A stretch of 46,434 bases of DNA from Candidatus Merdivicinus intestinavium (GCA_018713245.1 DVFM01000078.1:1-46434), one strand, 5' to 3'. Counted from the first letter of the stretch, positions 1 to 8,764 are shown. The notes: generated by a model not told the origin, from the letters alone. Translations and numbers: made by a program.

Positions 1-1
1 C

Positions 2-583
2 CGGACAAACGCCTGCATCCCGGGCGGCGATGCGGTTTCCAGGAAGATCAGCGCCATTATGGGCAGCGCTTATGCGGACGTTGAGGAGCAGGCGGCGGTG
101 GTCCGCTGCGGCGGAAACTGCGGCGTCACCTGCAAAAAATACGAATACGAAGGGGAGCTTTCCTGCGACGCGGTGAGCCGGCTTTACGGCGGGGACGGCG
201 CCTGTCCCGCCGGGTGCATCGGGCTGGGGGACTGCGTAAAAGCGTGCCCCTTCGGGGCCATATCCGTGCAGAACGGCGCGGCTGCGGTCAACCGGGCGCT
301 CTGCACCGGCTGCGGACTTTGCGCGAAAGCCTGCCCCAAGGGGCTGATCGGGCTTTTTGCGGCGGAAAAGACGGTGGAAGTCCTCTGCCGGAGCCCGCTG
401 AACGGGAAAGCGACCATGGCGGCCTGCAAGGCGGGCTGCATCGGCTGCAAAAAGTGCGAGCGGAACTGCCCGAGCGACGCCATCCATGTGCAGAACAACC
501 ACGCGGTCATCGACCACGAAAAATGCACCGGCTGCGGCGCCTGCGCGGAGGGCTGCCCCACCCACTGCATCCATCTGCTGTAA
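2..583 (+). CDS. rnfB: Electron transport complex protein RnfB, 3' part
   Basis: The frame is open from base 2 and the gene starts upstream of the window; 193 C-terminal residues are visible. The first residues, NACIPGGDAVSRKI, match the RnfB segment that precedes its ferredoxin domain. Four-cysteine ferredoxin patterns follow (CIGLGDCVKACP, CTGCGLCAKACP, CIGCKKCERNCP, CTGCGACAEGCP). RnfB is the iron-sulfur subunit of the membrane Rnf complex, which moves electrons between ferredoxin and NAD and pumps ions. In clostridia rnfB is usually the last rnf gene, and the terminator directly after it fits that. The internal ATG at 59 is not the true start. The partner subunits lie outside the window, so the complex assignment rests on family similarity. 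Confidence 0.9.
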   Translation, partial: RTNACIPGGDAVSRKISAIMGSAYADVEEQAAVVRCGGNCGVTCKKYEYEGELSCDAVSRLYGGDGACPAGCIGLGDCVKACPFGAISVQNGAAAVNRALCTGCGLCAKACPKGLIGLFAAEKTVEVLCRSPLNGKATMAACKAGCIGCKKCERNCPSDAIHVQNNHAVIDHEKCTGCGACAEGCPTHCIHLL

Positions 584-596
584 ACGGGAAAGGAAA

Positions 597-633
597 ATCC
601 CCCTCTGGTTTTGTAAACAGAGGGGGATTTTTT
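597..633. terminator. Bidirectional intrinsic terminator
   Basis: A 9-bp stem (CCCCCTCTG with CAGAGGGGG) and 10-nt loop is followed by ATTTTTTT on the + strand and by ATTTT on the - strand. It sits between the convergent ends of rnfB and the Gfo/Idh/MocA gene and can serve both. Confidence 0.85.
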
Positions 634-641
634 GCTGCGGT

Positions 642-1718
642 TCAGCGGGCTTTCCGGTCTTTGAGGACGTCCAGGGTGGAGTAATCGCCCAGGGGGAAGG
701 AGACGGGTTTGCCGGTGGCGGCGGATTTATAGACCGCCAGCACCATCTCCAGGGCTTTCATGCCCTCTTCCAGGGGGACGTAGGGGGTGCGGTGGTTTCG
801 GATGGCGTCCAGAACGTCGGCGTAAAGGAAGCTGTGGCCAAAGCCGTAGACATTGGCGGGCTCGGTGTTGACCTGGGCGGAAAGCTCCTCAAAGGAGCGG
901 CTGTCGCCCTTGACGTGGTATTCCGTCAGCTTATTGGTGGCAATGCCGCCGATGCGGACGGCGCCGGTTTCGCCATAGACGGAAAGGGTTTCGTCCAGGT
1001 TGTCGGGGTAGGTGTTGACAGTCCCTTCCAGCACGCCGTAGCTGCCGTTTTTGAATTTGAAGAGGGCCAAGCCGATGTCCTCCGCTTCAATGTAGGGATG
1101 GTTTAAGTTGTCGGTGATGGCCGTGACCTCGGTGGGTTCGCCGCCCATCATCCAGCGCAGCAGGTCGATGCCGTGGATGCACTGGTTCATCAGCGCGCCG
1201 CCGTCCAGCTCGTAGGTGCCGCGCCAGGAAGGCTTGCAGTAGTAGCTTTCGTCCCGCATCCAGTGCATCTGGAGGGTGCCGTGGAAAAGGCGGCCCATTT
1301 TTCCTCCCTCGATGGCATCGCGGAGGAGCCGGATGGGGGCATTGAAGCGGTTCTGCTGGTTGACGGCGGCCACAACCCCCATTTCATCCCGGGCGGCAAT
1401 GACCCGGCGGGCGTCGGCCATGGAGAGCGCCAGCGGCTTTTCGATGATGACGTTGCAGCCGTGGCGGATGCAGTCAATGGCGATGTCCGGGTGGTAGCCG
1501 CTTTCGGTGGCGACAGCCACCAGCTCGGGGTTCACCTCGTCCAGCATTTTCCGGTAATCGGTGTAGATTTTGACGTTTTGCAGGCCGTAGCGCTCCAGCA
1601 GCGCCGCGGCCTTTTCTTCTTTCCGGTCGCAGACGGCCCGGATGTCCAGCTTATGGTCCAGGGCGGAACCGATGTGGTTGGGGGAAATCCGGCCGCAGCC
1701 GATCAGCGCATATTTCAT
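642..1718 (-). CDS. Gfo/Idh/MocA family oxidoreductase
   Basis: This 358-residue protein is an NAD(P)-dependent sugar or inositol dehydrogenase-type enzyme. The N-terminal Rossmann motif GCGRIS lies at about residues 7-12, the family EKP motif (IIEKPLALS) at about 93-95, and the catalytic-region MNQCIHGIDLLRW at about 178-189 contains the conserved histidine. ATG at 1718 was chosen over upstream in-frame codons because a GGAG precedes it by about 9 nt and homologues begin at MKYALIGCG. It lies downstream of, and on the same strand as, the GH31 gene, with a 125-bp gap holding a -10-like TATAAT. The pairing suggests catabolism of a sugar released from an alpha-xyloside. The exact substrate cannot be told from sequence. 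Confidence 0.88.
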   Translation of the reverse strand: MKYALIGCGRISPNHIGSALDHKLDIRAVCDRKEEKAAALLERYGLQNVKIYTDYRKMLDEVNPELVAVATESGYHPDIAIDCIRHGCNVIIEKPLALSMADARRVIAARDEMGVVAAVNQQNRFNAPIRLLRDAIEGGKMGRLFHGTLQMHWMRDESYYCKPSWRGTYELDGGALMNQCIHGIDLLRWMMGGEPTEVTAITDNLNHPYIEAEDIGLALFKFKNGSYGVLEGTVNTYPDNLDETLSVYGETGAVRIGGIATNKLTEYHVKGDSRSFEELSAQVNTEPANVYGFGHSFLYADVLDAIRNHRTPYVPLEEGMKALEMVLAVYKSAATGKPVSFPLGDYSTLDVLKDRKAR

Positions 1719-1766
1719 GAGGATCAACTCCAATTCTTCCCGTTTTATGGGAATTCTGTTTCTTTT

Positions 1767-1826
1767 ATTATAGCGCAGGGGGCGGGTGCGCGCTATGCAA
1801 ATGTTGCGGGATTTGTTGCATTTTTT
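1767..1826 (-). promoter_or_regulatory. Possible promoter and operator of the Gfo/Idh/MocA gene
   Basis: On the - strand a TATAAT lies at 1772-1767. The best -35-like hexamer (TTGCAT) is 22 bp upstream, too far for an ideal sigma-A promoter. Upstream is an imperfect inverted pair, TGCAA and TTGCA, 15 bp apart, which could bind a sugar-responsive regulator. Weak evidence only. Confidence 0.35.
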
Positions 1827-1843
1827 GTCGGGATTGGCGGCAG

Positions 1844-4069
1844 TTAGCCGCCGCAGGACCAGTTTGTGAGCCCTTCGGCTTCCACGGAAATGCCGCCGCT
1901 CTGCTTTCGGGCGGTGATGCGGGCGGCGCTGCCGGAGGGGCTGCATACCGTCTGGGTGAGGGTGTCCGCCTTCATGGCGAAGATTCGGACGGTAACGCCG
2001 TCGGTATAATCGTAACAGGCGGAGGCGTGGCCTTCCGAAGTGACCAGGATGGTGTTTTCCCGGACAAAGAGGGGGAGGGTGCGGTAATCGTACTGCCCCT
2101 CGAACCAGCGGCCGCCCTCCTTCTGTTCGCCGGTGAAGTAATCGGTCCAGGTCCCGGCGGGGAGGTAATAGCGGACTTTGCCGTCGGGGCGGAAAACGGG
2201 GGCGGCCAGGAGGCTGTCCCCCAGCATGTACTGGCGGTCCAGGTAAGCGCAGGTTTCATCCTCGGGAAATTCCAGCACCATGGGGCGCATCATGGGGATG
2301 CCGGTGACGGAAGTTTTTACCGCCTGCGTGTAGAGGTAGGGCATGAGGGCGAGCTTTAAGCGGGTGAATTCCCGCGTCACCTCCACCGCTTCCTCGCCGT
2401 AGAGCCACGGCACCTTATACTGGCCGCTGCCATGGTAGCGGGAATGGGAGGAGAGGAGGCCGAACTGGGTCCAGCGCTTGTAAATGTCCGGCTCGCAGCC
2501 GTCCTCGAAGCCGCCGATGTCATGGCTCCAGAAGCCGAAGCCGGACAGGGCGAAGGACAGCCCGCCCCGGAGGGATTCGGCCATGGAGGTGTACTGAGAA
2601 GTGCAGTCGCCGCCCCAATGGACGGGGAACTTCTGGCAGCCGGCGGTGGCGGAACGGGCGAAAAGCACCGCCTCCCCTTTGCCGCGCTTCCGTTCCAGAA
2701 GGTCGAAAACCGTTTGATTATACAAATAGGAATAAAAGTTGTGCATCCGGGCGGGATCGGAGCCGTCGAACCACTGCACATCATAGGGGATGCGCTCGCC
2801 GAAATCGGTTTTGAAGCAGTCCACGCCCATATCCAGGAGGGCTTCCAGCTTTTCGCAGTACCAGTCCCGGGCGGCGGGGTTGGTAAAGTCCACCAGACCC
2901 ATGCCGGCCTGCCAGAGGTCCCACTGAAAGACGGAGCCGTCCGGGCGCTTGAGGAGGTATCCGCCGGCCATGGCTTCATCGAAGAGGGGGGATTTCTGGC
3001 CGATATAGGGGTTGATCCAGACGCAGACCCGGACGCCGCGGCTGTGGATGTTCTCCAGCATCCGGCGGGGGTTGGGGAAGGTTTTGGGGTTCCAGGCGAA
3101 ATTGCACCACTCGTAATCTTCCATCCAGCAGCAGTCGAAATGGAACACGTCCAGGGGGATGCCGCGGCTGAGCATCCCGTCGATAAAGGACATGACGGTT
3201 TCCTCATCGTAGCTGGTGACAAAGGAGGTGGACAGCCACAGGCCGAAACTCCAGGCGGGGGGCAGGGCGGGCTTGCCGGTGAGGTCCGTATAGCGGATCA
3301 GGGCGTCTTTCATATTGTCCGCGCCGATGATGCAGTAGTCCAGCAGCTCGCCTTCCACCGAGAACTGGACGCGGCTGACCTTTTCGGAGGCAACCTCGAA
3401 GGAGACAGCTTCCGGGTGGTTGACGAAAACGCCGAAGCCTTTATTGGTGACGTAAAAGGGGACGTTTTTATAAGCCTGCTCGCTGGCGGTGCCGCCGTCC
3501 TCGTTGCGGATGTCTACGGTCTGGCCGTTTTTCACAAAGGGGGTGAAGCGTTCGCCCAGGCCGTAGACCAGCTCGCCCACATCCAGGGCCAGCTCTTCCC
3601 GCATGTAGGATTTGCCGCGGCTTACAAGGTAGCCCATGGGGGCGTTTTCCTGAATCCAGGCGAGGCCGCCGGGGGCGCTTTCGGTGAGGAGCGCGTCCCC
3701 GTAATAGAACCGCAGGCGGAAGGGGCCGGATTTGTCTAAGACCGCCCGGGTGGAGCCGGTGCGGAATTCCAGCGTGTTTTCCGTTTCGGAGACCGAAACG
3801 CAGGGGGAAAGGTCCGCCAGGGGAAAGGCGGGGGTTTCCCGGAGGCCGCCCTTGTGGTGGCAGACCCGGACACGGACGACGTTTTCCGCGGGGCTGGAAA
3901 GCTCCAGGGTGAGCAGCGCGCCGTTGAGGGTGCCGCCGTGGTTTTCCACAGGGCGGGTGGGAAGGTAAGCGGTGAGGGAACGCGCGGTTTTCCGGAAGTC
4001 AAAGAGCTGCTTCGCGGATTCGGCGGTGAACTCGGGGCGGGTCAGCCAATAGCCGTTGGTGAATTTCAT
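1844..4069 (-). CDS. yicI: GH31 alpha-xylosidase (YicI-like)
   Basis: This 741-residue glycoside hydrolase family 31 enzyme is close in length to E. coli YicI (about 770), which releases xylose from alpha-xylosides such as isoprimeverose. The catalytic nucleophile is in KTDFGE (about D422) and the acid/base is in WGGDCTSQY (about D488). The active-site signature HFDCCWM (about residue 310) and the SHDIGGFE loop (about 514-521) are present. There is no signal peptide, so it acts in the cytoplasm on imported oligosaccharide. Start ATG 4069 is preceded by AGGAAGG; the frame is open further upstream, but those residues overlap the ImmA gene in another frame and are not homologous. It starts 43 nt after the ImmA/IrrE gene on the same strand with no visible promoter. 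Confidence 0.9.
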   Translation of the reverse strand: MKFTNGYWLTRPEFTAESAKQLFDFRKTARSLTAYLPTRPVENHGGTLNGALLTLELSSPAENVVRVRVCHHKGGLRETPAFPLADLSPCVSVSETENTLEFRTGSTRAVLDKSGPFRLRFYYGDALLTESAPGGLAWIQENAPMGYLVSRGKSYMREELALDVGELVYGLGERFTPFVKNGQTVDIRNEDGGTASEQAYKNVPFYVTNKGFGVFVNHPEAVSFEVASEKVSRVQFSVEGELLDYCIIGADNMKDALIRYTDLTGKPALPPAWSFGLWLSTSFVTSYDEETVMSFIDGMLSRGIPLDVFHFDCCWMEDYEWCNFAWNPKTFPNPRRMLENIHSRGVRVCVWINPYIGQKSPLFDEAMAGGYLLKRPDGSVFQWDLWQAGMGLVDFTNPAARDWYCEKLEALLDMGVDCFKTDFGERIPYDVQWFDGSDPARMHNFYSYLYNQTVFDLLERKRGKGEAVLFARSATAGCQKFPVHWGGDCTSQYTSMAESLRGGLSFALSGFGFWSHDIGGFEDGCEPDIYKRWTQFGLLSSHSRYHGSGQYKVPWLYGEEAVEVTREFTRLKLALMPYLYTQAVKTSVTGIPMMRPMVLEFPEDETCAYLDRQYMLGDSLLAAPVFRPDGKVRYYLPAGTWTDYFTGEQKEGGRWFEGQYDYRTLPLFVRENTILVTSEGHASACYDYTDGVTVRIFAMKADTLTQTVCSPSGSAARITARKQSGGISVEAEGLTNWSCGG

Positions 4070-4112
4070 CAGAATCCTTCCTTTCTGTGCCGCAGCCGGG
4101 CCGGCGGCCTGT

Positions 4113-4529
4113 TCACAAAAGGCCCTTGTTGCGGTAAATCTTGATGGCGTCCAGGATGCATTCTTCGCTGAGGCCGAAATACTCGGCCAGCTCCCAGACT
4201 TCGGTGTAGCCGTGCTCGGCGGCTTCCAGAAGTTCGTCGACGGGGACCAGGTGGTGCACCACCCAGGCGGCGCAGCGGTACTCGTTGCGCAGAATTTCCA
4301 GCTCCCCGGCGCCGGGGCGGTGGAGGGTGCCGGTTTCCACATGGCCCAGCTCGTGGGAAAGATGCTCCAGCTCGTCGCGCTCGCAGAGGTTGTCGCGGGG
4401 GTTCAGGGCGATGGCGCAGAAGCCCTCGCCCGCCACCGTGGCGGCGGGCGCTTCGTCCCCCAGATCATAGTAATATACGCCGACCTCGTGGGATTGTGCA
4501 AGGTCATACAGCTTTTGCAGCTTGTCCAT
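4113..4529 (-). CDS. ImmA/IrrE family metallo-endopeptidase
   Basis: This 138-residue protein has the zinc peptidase motif HELGH at about residues 59-63, inside HLSHELGHVETG. The ImmA/IrrE family cleaves XRE-type phage or ICE repressors after DNA damage, as ImmA does to ImmR in ICEBs1. It lies 12 bp downstream of an XRE repressor gene on the same strand, the usual pairing, and that repressor is the likely substrate. It marks the left edge of the prophage-like block. The family is clear; the trigger and target are inferred. Confidence 0.85.
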   Translation of the reverse strand: MDKLQKLYDLAQSHEVGVYYYDLGDEAPAATVAGEGFCAIALNPRDNLCERDELEHLSHELGHVETGTLHRPGAGELEILRNEYRCAAWVVHHLVPVDELLEAAEHGYTEVWELAEYFGLSEECILDAIKIYRNKGLL

Positions 4530-4541
4530 AGGCGTTGCAGC

Positions 4542-4862
4542 TCAGCGTCCTTTCTTTTCCTGCTCCTTGGCAAAACGGGCGAATTCCAGGATTCGGGAGA
4601 GGGTTTCGTCCGATACGTCCGCCGTCTCATGGTAAAGGGCGTACTGGATATCGTTCATCTTCAGGCCGGAAGGGTTGTCGTAGAGCAGGGTGTCCGCAGT
4701 GACGCCCAGGTAATCCGCCAGCTTTTGCAGGGTATCCGCCCGGGGCGCGCCGCCGTTTTTCCACTTGGACAGGTTCCCGCTGCTGAGGCCCAGGTCCTTT
4801 ACCATGTTGGTGACGGAAATCCCTTTTTCCCGGCAGAGCGAACACAATCTGTCATAAAACAC
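4542..4862 (-). CDS. XRE-family phage-type repressor
   Basis: This 106-residue protein has an N-terminal lambda-repressor-like helix-turn-helix (about residues 5-62; SVTNMVKDLGLSSGNLSKWK is the recognition part) and a short charged C-terminal tail. It is transcribed away from the phage structural genes, with a 236-bp regulatory gap between. It probably represses the rightward phage promoter at 4923-4951, which carries an inverted repeat. Together with the adjacent ImmA peptidase it forms a peptidase-controlled lysogeny switch like that of ICEBs1 or phi105 (inferred). Confidence 0.85.
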   Translation of the reverse strand: MFYDRLCSLCREKGISVTNMVKDLGLSSGNLSKWKNGGAPRADTLQKLADYLGVTADTLLYDNPSGLKMNDIQYALYHETADVSDETLSRILEFARFAKEQEKKGR

Positions 4863-4922
4863 AAGTTATCACTCCATTTATTGTGCATTTGTCCAATATA
4901 TTCCAAAAGAGCCTTAAACCCC

Positions 4923-4957
4923 TTGACAAAAGCACTTAAAGAATATAAAATAGTGCT
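4923..4957 (+). promoter_or_regulatory. Rightward phage promoter with overlapping operator
   Basis: TTGACA (4923-4928), a 17-bp spacer and TAAAAT (4946-4951) form a near-consensus sigma-A promoter driving the phage run. An exact inverted repeat, AGCACT (4931-4936) and AGTGCT (4952-4957), brackets the -10, a good repressor site. A second dyad, TTCCAAATGGAA, lies downstream at 5008-5019 in the leader. The rest of the gap is AT-rich compared with the window. Confidence 0.75.
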
Positions 4958-5098
4958 CACAGAACAAAAGTTTCAAATTCTTTGGGAACTTTTTTCAAGG
5001 GAGGATGTTCCAAATGGAATATTGAACCGCAACTTTATTGTAAGACAATTTTGACGGAAAATCAAGGGGTTTTGAAAAATTTTCGGGAGGGATTTTGG

Positions 5099-5266
5099 AT
5101 GAAGCTGAAAAATGTTTTTGCAAAGCTGCGGGGGGTTGTCCTCAGCGACTGCAAGGAGATGCTGTACGCCGACTGTTCGGAGAAGGAGGGGGTGTTCCTC
5201 ATCCTGTACCGGGACGGGCTGGGGCGGAAATGCGCCATCTCCTTCCGGCGGGAGGAAGGCCGATGA
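5099..5266 (+). CDS. Small hypothetical protein, first gene of the phage run
   Basis: A 55-residue product starts at an ATG preceded by GGGAGGG. It is basic at the N-terminus (MKLKNVFAKLRGV) and has a compact C-terminal segment ending in RREEGR. Its stop overlaps the ATG of the small terminase gene (ATGA), so the two are translationally coupled. I do not recognise the family. The position directly before the terminase genes suggests an early regulatory or packaging accessory role, which is only inference. Confidence 0.6.
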   Translation: MKLKNVFAKLRGVVLSDCKEMLYADCSEKEGVFLILYRDGLGRKCAISFRREEGR

Positions 5267-5589
5267 GCGGCGGCGCGGCGAAGCGCAGGCGTGCGGCGGC
5301 GGTGCTGTCCGGCGTGGCGGAGGAGGAGCTGGTGCGGAAGGCGGCGGAGGCTTCCCGGGTGAGCACCGACACGGTGTGCGGGTGGCTGACGGAGGAACAG
5401 TTCCGGGAGCAGTTCCGAAGCCTTGCCGACCGGGAGAGCGACGCGGAGCGGGGGGCGGTCTGGCGGTCGCTGGTGGAGCAGTGCGCCCAGGGGAACCTGG
5501 CGGCGATCAAGCTCTACTTTGAGCTGAAGGACGGCGCCGGCGGGAAGGGCGCCAAGGCGGGCGGCGTTAAAATCGTGGACGACATTTAG
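5263..5589 (+). CDS. Phage terminase small subunit
   Basis: This 108-residue protein begins at the ATG of an ATGA overlap with the preceding ORF. An N-terminal helix-turn-helix-like stretch (about residues 19-48) is followed by a C-terminal LAAIKLYFELKDG, which resembles the conserved AIKxYxxxK segment of small terminases in PBSX/phBC6A51-like phages. Small terminases recognise viral DNA and hand it to the large subunit for packaging. The large subunit begins 8 bp downstream, behind an AGGAGG site. The call rests on motif and position. Confidence 0.75.
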   Translation: MSGGAAKRRRAAAVLSGVAEEELVRKAAEASRVSTDTVCGWLTEEQFREQFRSLADRESDAERGAVWRSLVEQCAQGNLAAIKLYFELKDGAGGKGAKAGGVKIVDDI

Positions 5590-5597
5590 GAGGTCAT

Positions 5598-6845
5598 ATG
5601 GAAGAACGGGAGCTATCGGCGGTGCTGGCGCCATCCTTTCACGCGCTGCACCGGATGATCCGCCGGGGGGAGGCCACCCATTACTGGATGGCAGGCGGGC
5701 GGGGCAGCGGGAAATCCTCGGCGGCCAGCGTGGAGGTGCTGCTTTCGGTTATGCGGCACCCGGAGGCCAACGCGGCGGTGCTGCGGAAGGTTGGGGCGAC
5801 GCTGCGGGACAGCGTGCTGGGGCAGCTTTTATGGGCGGCGGGGGCGCTGGGCGTTCGGGAGCTTTGGGAAGCGCGGCTTTCCCCGCTGGAGCTGATCTTC
5901 CGGCCGACGGGGCAGAAGATTTTCCTGCGGGGGGTGGACGACCCGCGGAAGCTCAAGTCGCTGCGGGCGGAAAAGGGGTATATCCGCTGCATCTGGTACG
6001 AGGAGGCGGACGAGTTTTCCGGGCCGGGGGAGCTTCGGTCCATCAACCAGAGCCTGATGCGGGGCGGGGAGGAATTTACGGTGTTCTACACCTTCAACCC
6101 GCCCAAAAGCCCGGCCCACTGGATCAACCGGGAAGCGGCGCGGGCGGCACTCCGGCCGGGGACGGCGGTGCACCGGTCCGACTACCGGGGGATGTCGCCC
6201 GAGTGGCTGGGGGAGGCGTTTCTGGCGGAGGCGGAACGGCTGCGGGAGGAAAGCCCGGAGGCGTATGCCCACGAATATCTGGGGGAGGCTGTCGGGACCG
6301 GCGGGGAGGTGTTCCCCAATGTGCGGCTGCGGCGGATCGGCGACGGCGAAAAAGCGGCCTTCTGCCGGGTGAAGCGGGGCATCGACTGGGGGTATGGGGC
6401 GGACCCTTTCGTCTATCTGGCGGCGGAGTACGACAAAAAGCGGCGGCGGGTGCTCCTTTACCACGAGTTTTACCGGCGGCGGGCGTCCTACGATGAAATC
6501 GCCGAGGAGATCCGGCGGGAAAACCCGCTGCGGGAAGCGGTGGCGGCGGAAAGCGCCGAACCCCGGTCCAACGACGAGCTGCGGGCCCGGGGAATCCGGG
6601 TGGTCCCGGCGAAAAAGGGGCCGGGCAGTGTGGAGCACGGGATTTCCTGGCTCCAGAACCTGGCGGAAATCGTCATTGACCCGGAGCGCTGCCCCAACGC
6701 AGCCCGGGAATTCTCCGGGTACAGCCTGGAGCCGGACGGGGAAGGGGGCTTCCGCTCCGGGTTCCCGGACCGGGACAACCACTGCATTGACGCGCTGCGG
6801 TACGGCTTCGAGCGGGAGATGCGAAAGCCGGGGATCAGTTTTTAA
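5598..6845 (+). CDS. Phage terminase large subunit (XtmB-like)
   Basis: This 415-residue DNA packaging motor has an N-terminal ATPase with Walker A GGRGSGKS (about residues 33-40) and Walker B with catalytic acids CIWYEEADE (about 131-139). The C-terminal RNase H-like nuclease carries acidic positions in GIDWGYGADP, AESAEPRSNDE and DRDNHCIDALRYG. All key motifs are present and the length fits the PBSX terminase family (about 410-430), so packaging is probably active. An AGGAGG lies just upstream of the ATG. Confidence 0.93.
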   Translation: MEERELSAVLAPSFHALHRMIRRGEATHYWMAGGRGSGKSSAASVEVLLSVMRHPEANAAVLRKVGATLRDSVLGQLLWAAGALGVRELWEARLSPLELIFRPTGQKIFLRGVDDPRKLKSLRAEKGYIRCIWYEEADEFSGPGELRSINQSLMRGGEEFTVFYTFNPPKSPAHWINREAARAALRPGTAVHRSDYRGMSPEWLGEAFLAEAERLREESPEAYAHEYLGEAVGTGGEVFPNVRLRRIGDGEKAAFCRVKRGIDWGYGADPFVYLAAEYDKKRRRVLLYHEFYRRRASYDEIAEEIRRENPLREAVAAESAEPRSNDELRARGIRVVPAKKGPGSVEHGISWLQNLAEIVIDPERCPNAAREFSGYSLEPDGEGGFRSGFPDRDNHCIDALRYGFEREMRKPGISF

Positions 6846-6857
6846 AGGAGGAAGCGG

Positions 6858-8222
6858 ATGACCAAAACAGAGGAAATCAACAGGCAGATTCAGGAATGCG
6901 CCCCCCTGAGCGCGGCGGAAGCCTGCGCCGCCGAGGCGGCGGAGTTTCTCCGGTCGGAGAAGCGGGAATGGATGCTGGCGGGGCAGCGGTACTATGAAAA
7001 CCAGGGGGACATCCTGCGGCGGAGGCGGTGGATCATCGGGGAGAACGGGCTTCCCCGGGAGGACCCGACCCTGACAAACTGCCGCATCTCCCACGGGTTT
7101 GTGCGCAAGCTGGTGGACCAGAAATGCCAGTACCTGTTCGGGCGGCCGTTCACTGTCCGGGCGGAAAACCCGGAGTTTGAACGGGAACTCTGCGGATTCT
7201 TCGGGCAGGAGATGCGGAACCGCATGAAAAACCTCTGCAAAGAGGCGGTCAACAAGGGCATCGCCTGGCTGGCGGCTTATGTGGAGGAGGGGGAGCTGCG
7301 GTTTTTGAAAATCCCGGCGGAGCAGGTGGTCCCGCTGTGGGCGGACGAGGAGCACACCCGGCTGGACGGGGTGCTGCGGCTTTACCGGCGGGAGGAATAC
7401 CGCGGGAAGGAGAAGCGGGAGGTGGTCCGGGCGGAACACTGGCACCGGGGCGGGACGGACGGCTATTTTTACCGGGACGGGAAGCTGGTTCCCGACCCGG
7501 AACGCTGGGAAATGCCCCATCTCACCATTGACGGGAAGCCTTACAGCTTTCAGGAGGTGCCCTTTATCCCCTTCAAGTACAACGAGGAGGAGATGCCGCT
7601 GCTGCGGTTTATCAAGCCGCTGGCGGACGACTACGACCTTTTGAAAAGCGAGGACGCCAACAATCTGCTGGACAGCCCCAACGCGGTGATGGTGCTCACC
7701 AACTACGACGGGGAGGACCTGGGGGAATTCCGGCGGAATCTGGCCCAGTACAAGGCGGTGAAGGTCAGCGACAACGGCGGGCTGGACATCAAAAACGCGC
7801 CGCTTTCCACCGACGCGGTCAACGCCCATCTGGAGCGGACCCGGAAGGACCTGTACGAAGCGGGGCGGGGCGTGGACACCCAGCGGGAGGGTTTTGGCAA
7901 CCTGAGCGGGGTGGCGCTGAAATTCCTGTACGCCGATCTGGATTTGGATTGCAGCGGGCTGGAGACCGAATTTGCGGCGGGGTTTGAAAAGATGCTCTTT
8001 TTCATCAGGAGCTGGCTGTTCCTGACGGGGAGGGGGGATTTTTCCGGGGAGGGGGCGCGGCTCATCCTCAACCGGGATATCCTCATCAACGAGGCGGAGG
8101 CCATTGAAAGCTGCGCGGCGTCGGAAGGGCTGCTGTCCCGGGAGACCATTCTGGAGAACCATCCGTGGGTGGAGAGCCTGGGGATGGAGCTGGGGCGGCT
8201 GGAGAAGGAAAACAGGCAATAG
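6858..8222 (+). CDS. Phage portal protein (SPP1 gp6-like)
   Basis: This 454-residue protein matches the SPP1-type portal family: an N-terminal helical part with LRRRRWIIGENGLPRED, the core NCRISHGFVRKLVDQKCQYL, and a later segment around DDYDLLKSEDANNLLDSPN typical of the wing and stem. The portal forms the ring at the capsid vertex through which DNA enters and to which the neck and tail attach. An AAAGGAGG precedes the ATG. No MuF-type minor head gene follows, unlike in SPP1. Confidence 0.9.
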   Translation: MTKTEEINRQIQECAPLSAAEACAAEAAEFLRSEKREWMLAGQRYYENQGDILRRRRWIIGENGLPREDPTLTNCRISHGFVRKLVDQKCQYLFGRPFTVRAENPEFERELCGFFGQEMRNRMKNLCKEAVNKGIAWLAAYVEEGELRFLKIPAEQVVPLWADEEHTRLDGVLRLYRREEYRGKEKREVVRAEHWHRGGTDGYFYRDGKLVPDPERWEMPHLTIDGKPYSFQEVPFIPFKYNEEEMPLLRFIKPLADDYDLLKSEDANNLLDSPNAVMVLTNYDGEDLGEFRRNLAQYKAVKVSDNGGLDIKNAPLSTDAVNAHLERTRKDLYEAGRGVDTQREGFGNLSGVALKFLYADLDLDCSGLETEFAAGFEKMLFFIRSWLFLTGRGDFSGEGARLILNRDILINEAEAIESCAASEGLLSRETILENHPWVESLGMELGRLEKENRQ

Positions 8223-8317
8223 GCGCGGCCCCCGGAGGCCGGATGCCCGGAGGGGCGGAAAGGAGACGGCGGCCGGGAGCGGGGGAATGCGCGAAGCAGT
8301 CAAGGAGGTATGCGGAA

Positions 8318-8764
8318 GTGGAAAAAATCAGGCAGTTGGTGGAGGCGATGGCCGACGAAGCCGGGATGGTGGAGGCCGCGGCGCTGCTGGAGGCCCTGGG
8401 GGAGCTGGAGGAAAGCTGCCCGGGGGAGGCGGAATGGCAGAAGGAACGCAGGGAATTCCTGCTGCGGGAGGTTTTCTGGAAAGCCGGGGCGAAGGATGCG
8501 GCGTATCTGGCCTATCGCTGCCGGGAGGAGGCGGTTTTTGACGAGGCGGGGAAGCTCGTGAACGGCGAAGAGCTGGCGGCCAAGGCGAAGGAGGAGCTGC
8601 CGGAGATGTTTCCCAAAAAATCCGCGCGGCTGCTGGGGGTCCGGCCCCAGGAGGGGAAGAGCGTCCAGCCGGGGAAGGCGGATTTTGCCGGGATGGGCTA
8701 TGCGGAACGGGCGGAGCTTTACGCCCGGAACCCGGAGCTTTACCGGAAGCTGCGGGGATTTTAA
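8318..8764 (+). CDS. Probable phage scaffolding protein
   Basis: This 148-residue acidic, helix-rich protein lies between the portal and major capsid genes, the standard place for a scaffold. GTG 8318 is preferred because AAGGAGG lies 9 nt upstream; the upstream open frame is GC-rich, low-complexity and lacks a good site. Segments such as FWKAGAKDAAYLAYRC and NGEELAAKAKEELPEMF resemble the phage GP20-like minor structural/scaffold family. Its expected role is to guide capsid assembly and then leave. The call rests on position and weak similarity. Confidence 0.65.
   Translation: MEKIRQLVEAMADEAGMVEAAALLEALGELEESCPGEAEWQKERREFLLREVFWKAGAKDAAYLAYRCREEAVFDEAGKLVNGEELAAKAKEELPEMFPKKSARLLGVRPQEGKSVQPGKADFAGMGYAERAELYARNPELYRKLRGF

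Noticed and set aside
642..1946. Longer N-terminus of the Gfo/Idh/MocA protein
   Set aside because: Upstream codons to 1946 run into the GH31 3' end and have no similarity to the family; the start at 1718 has the ribosome site.
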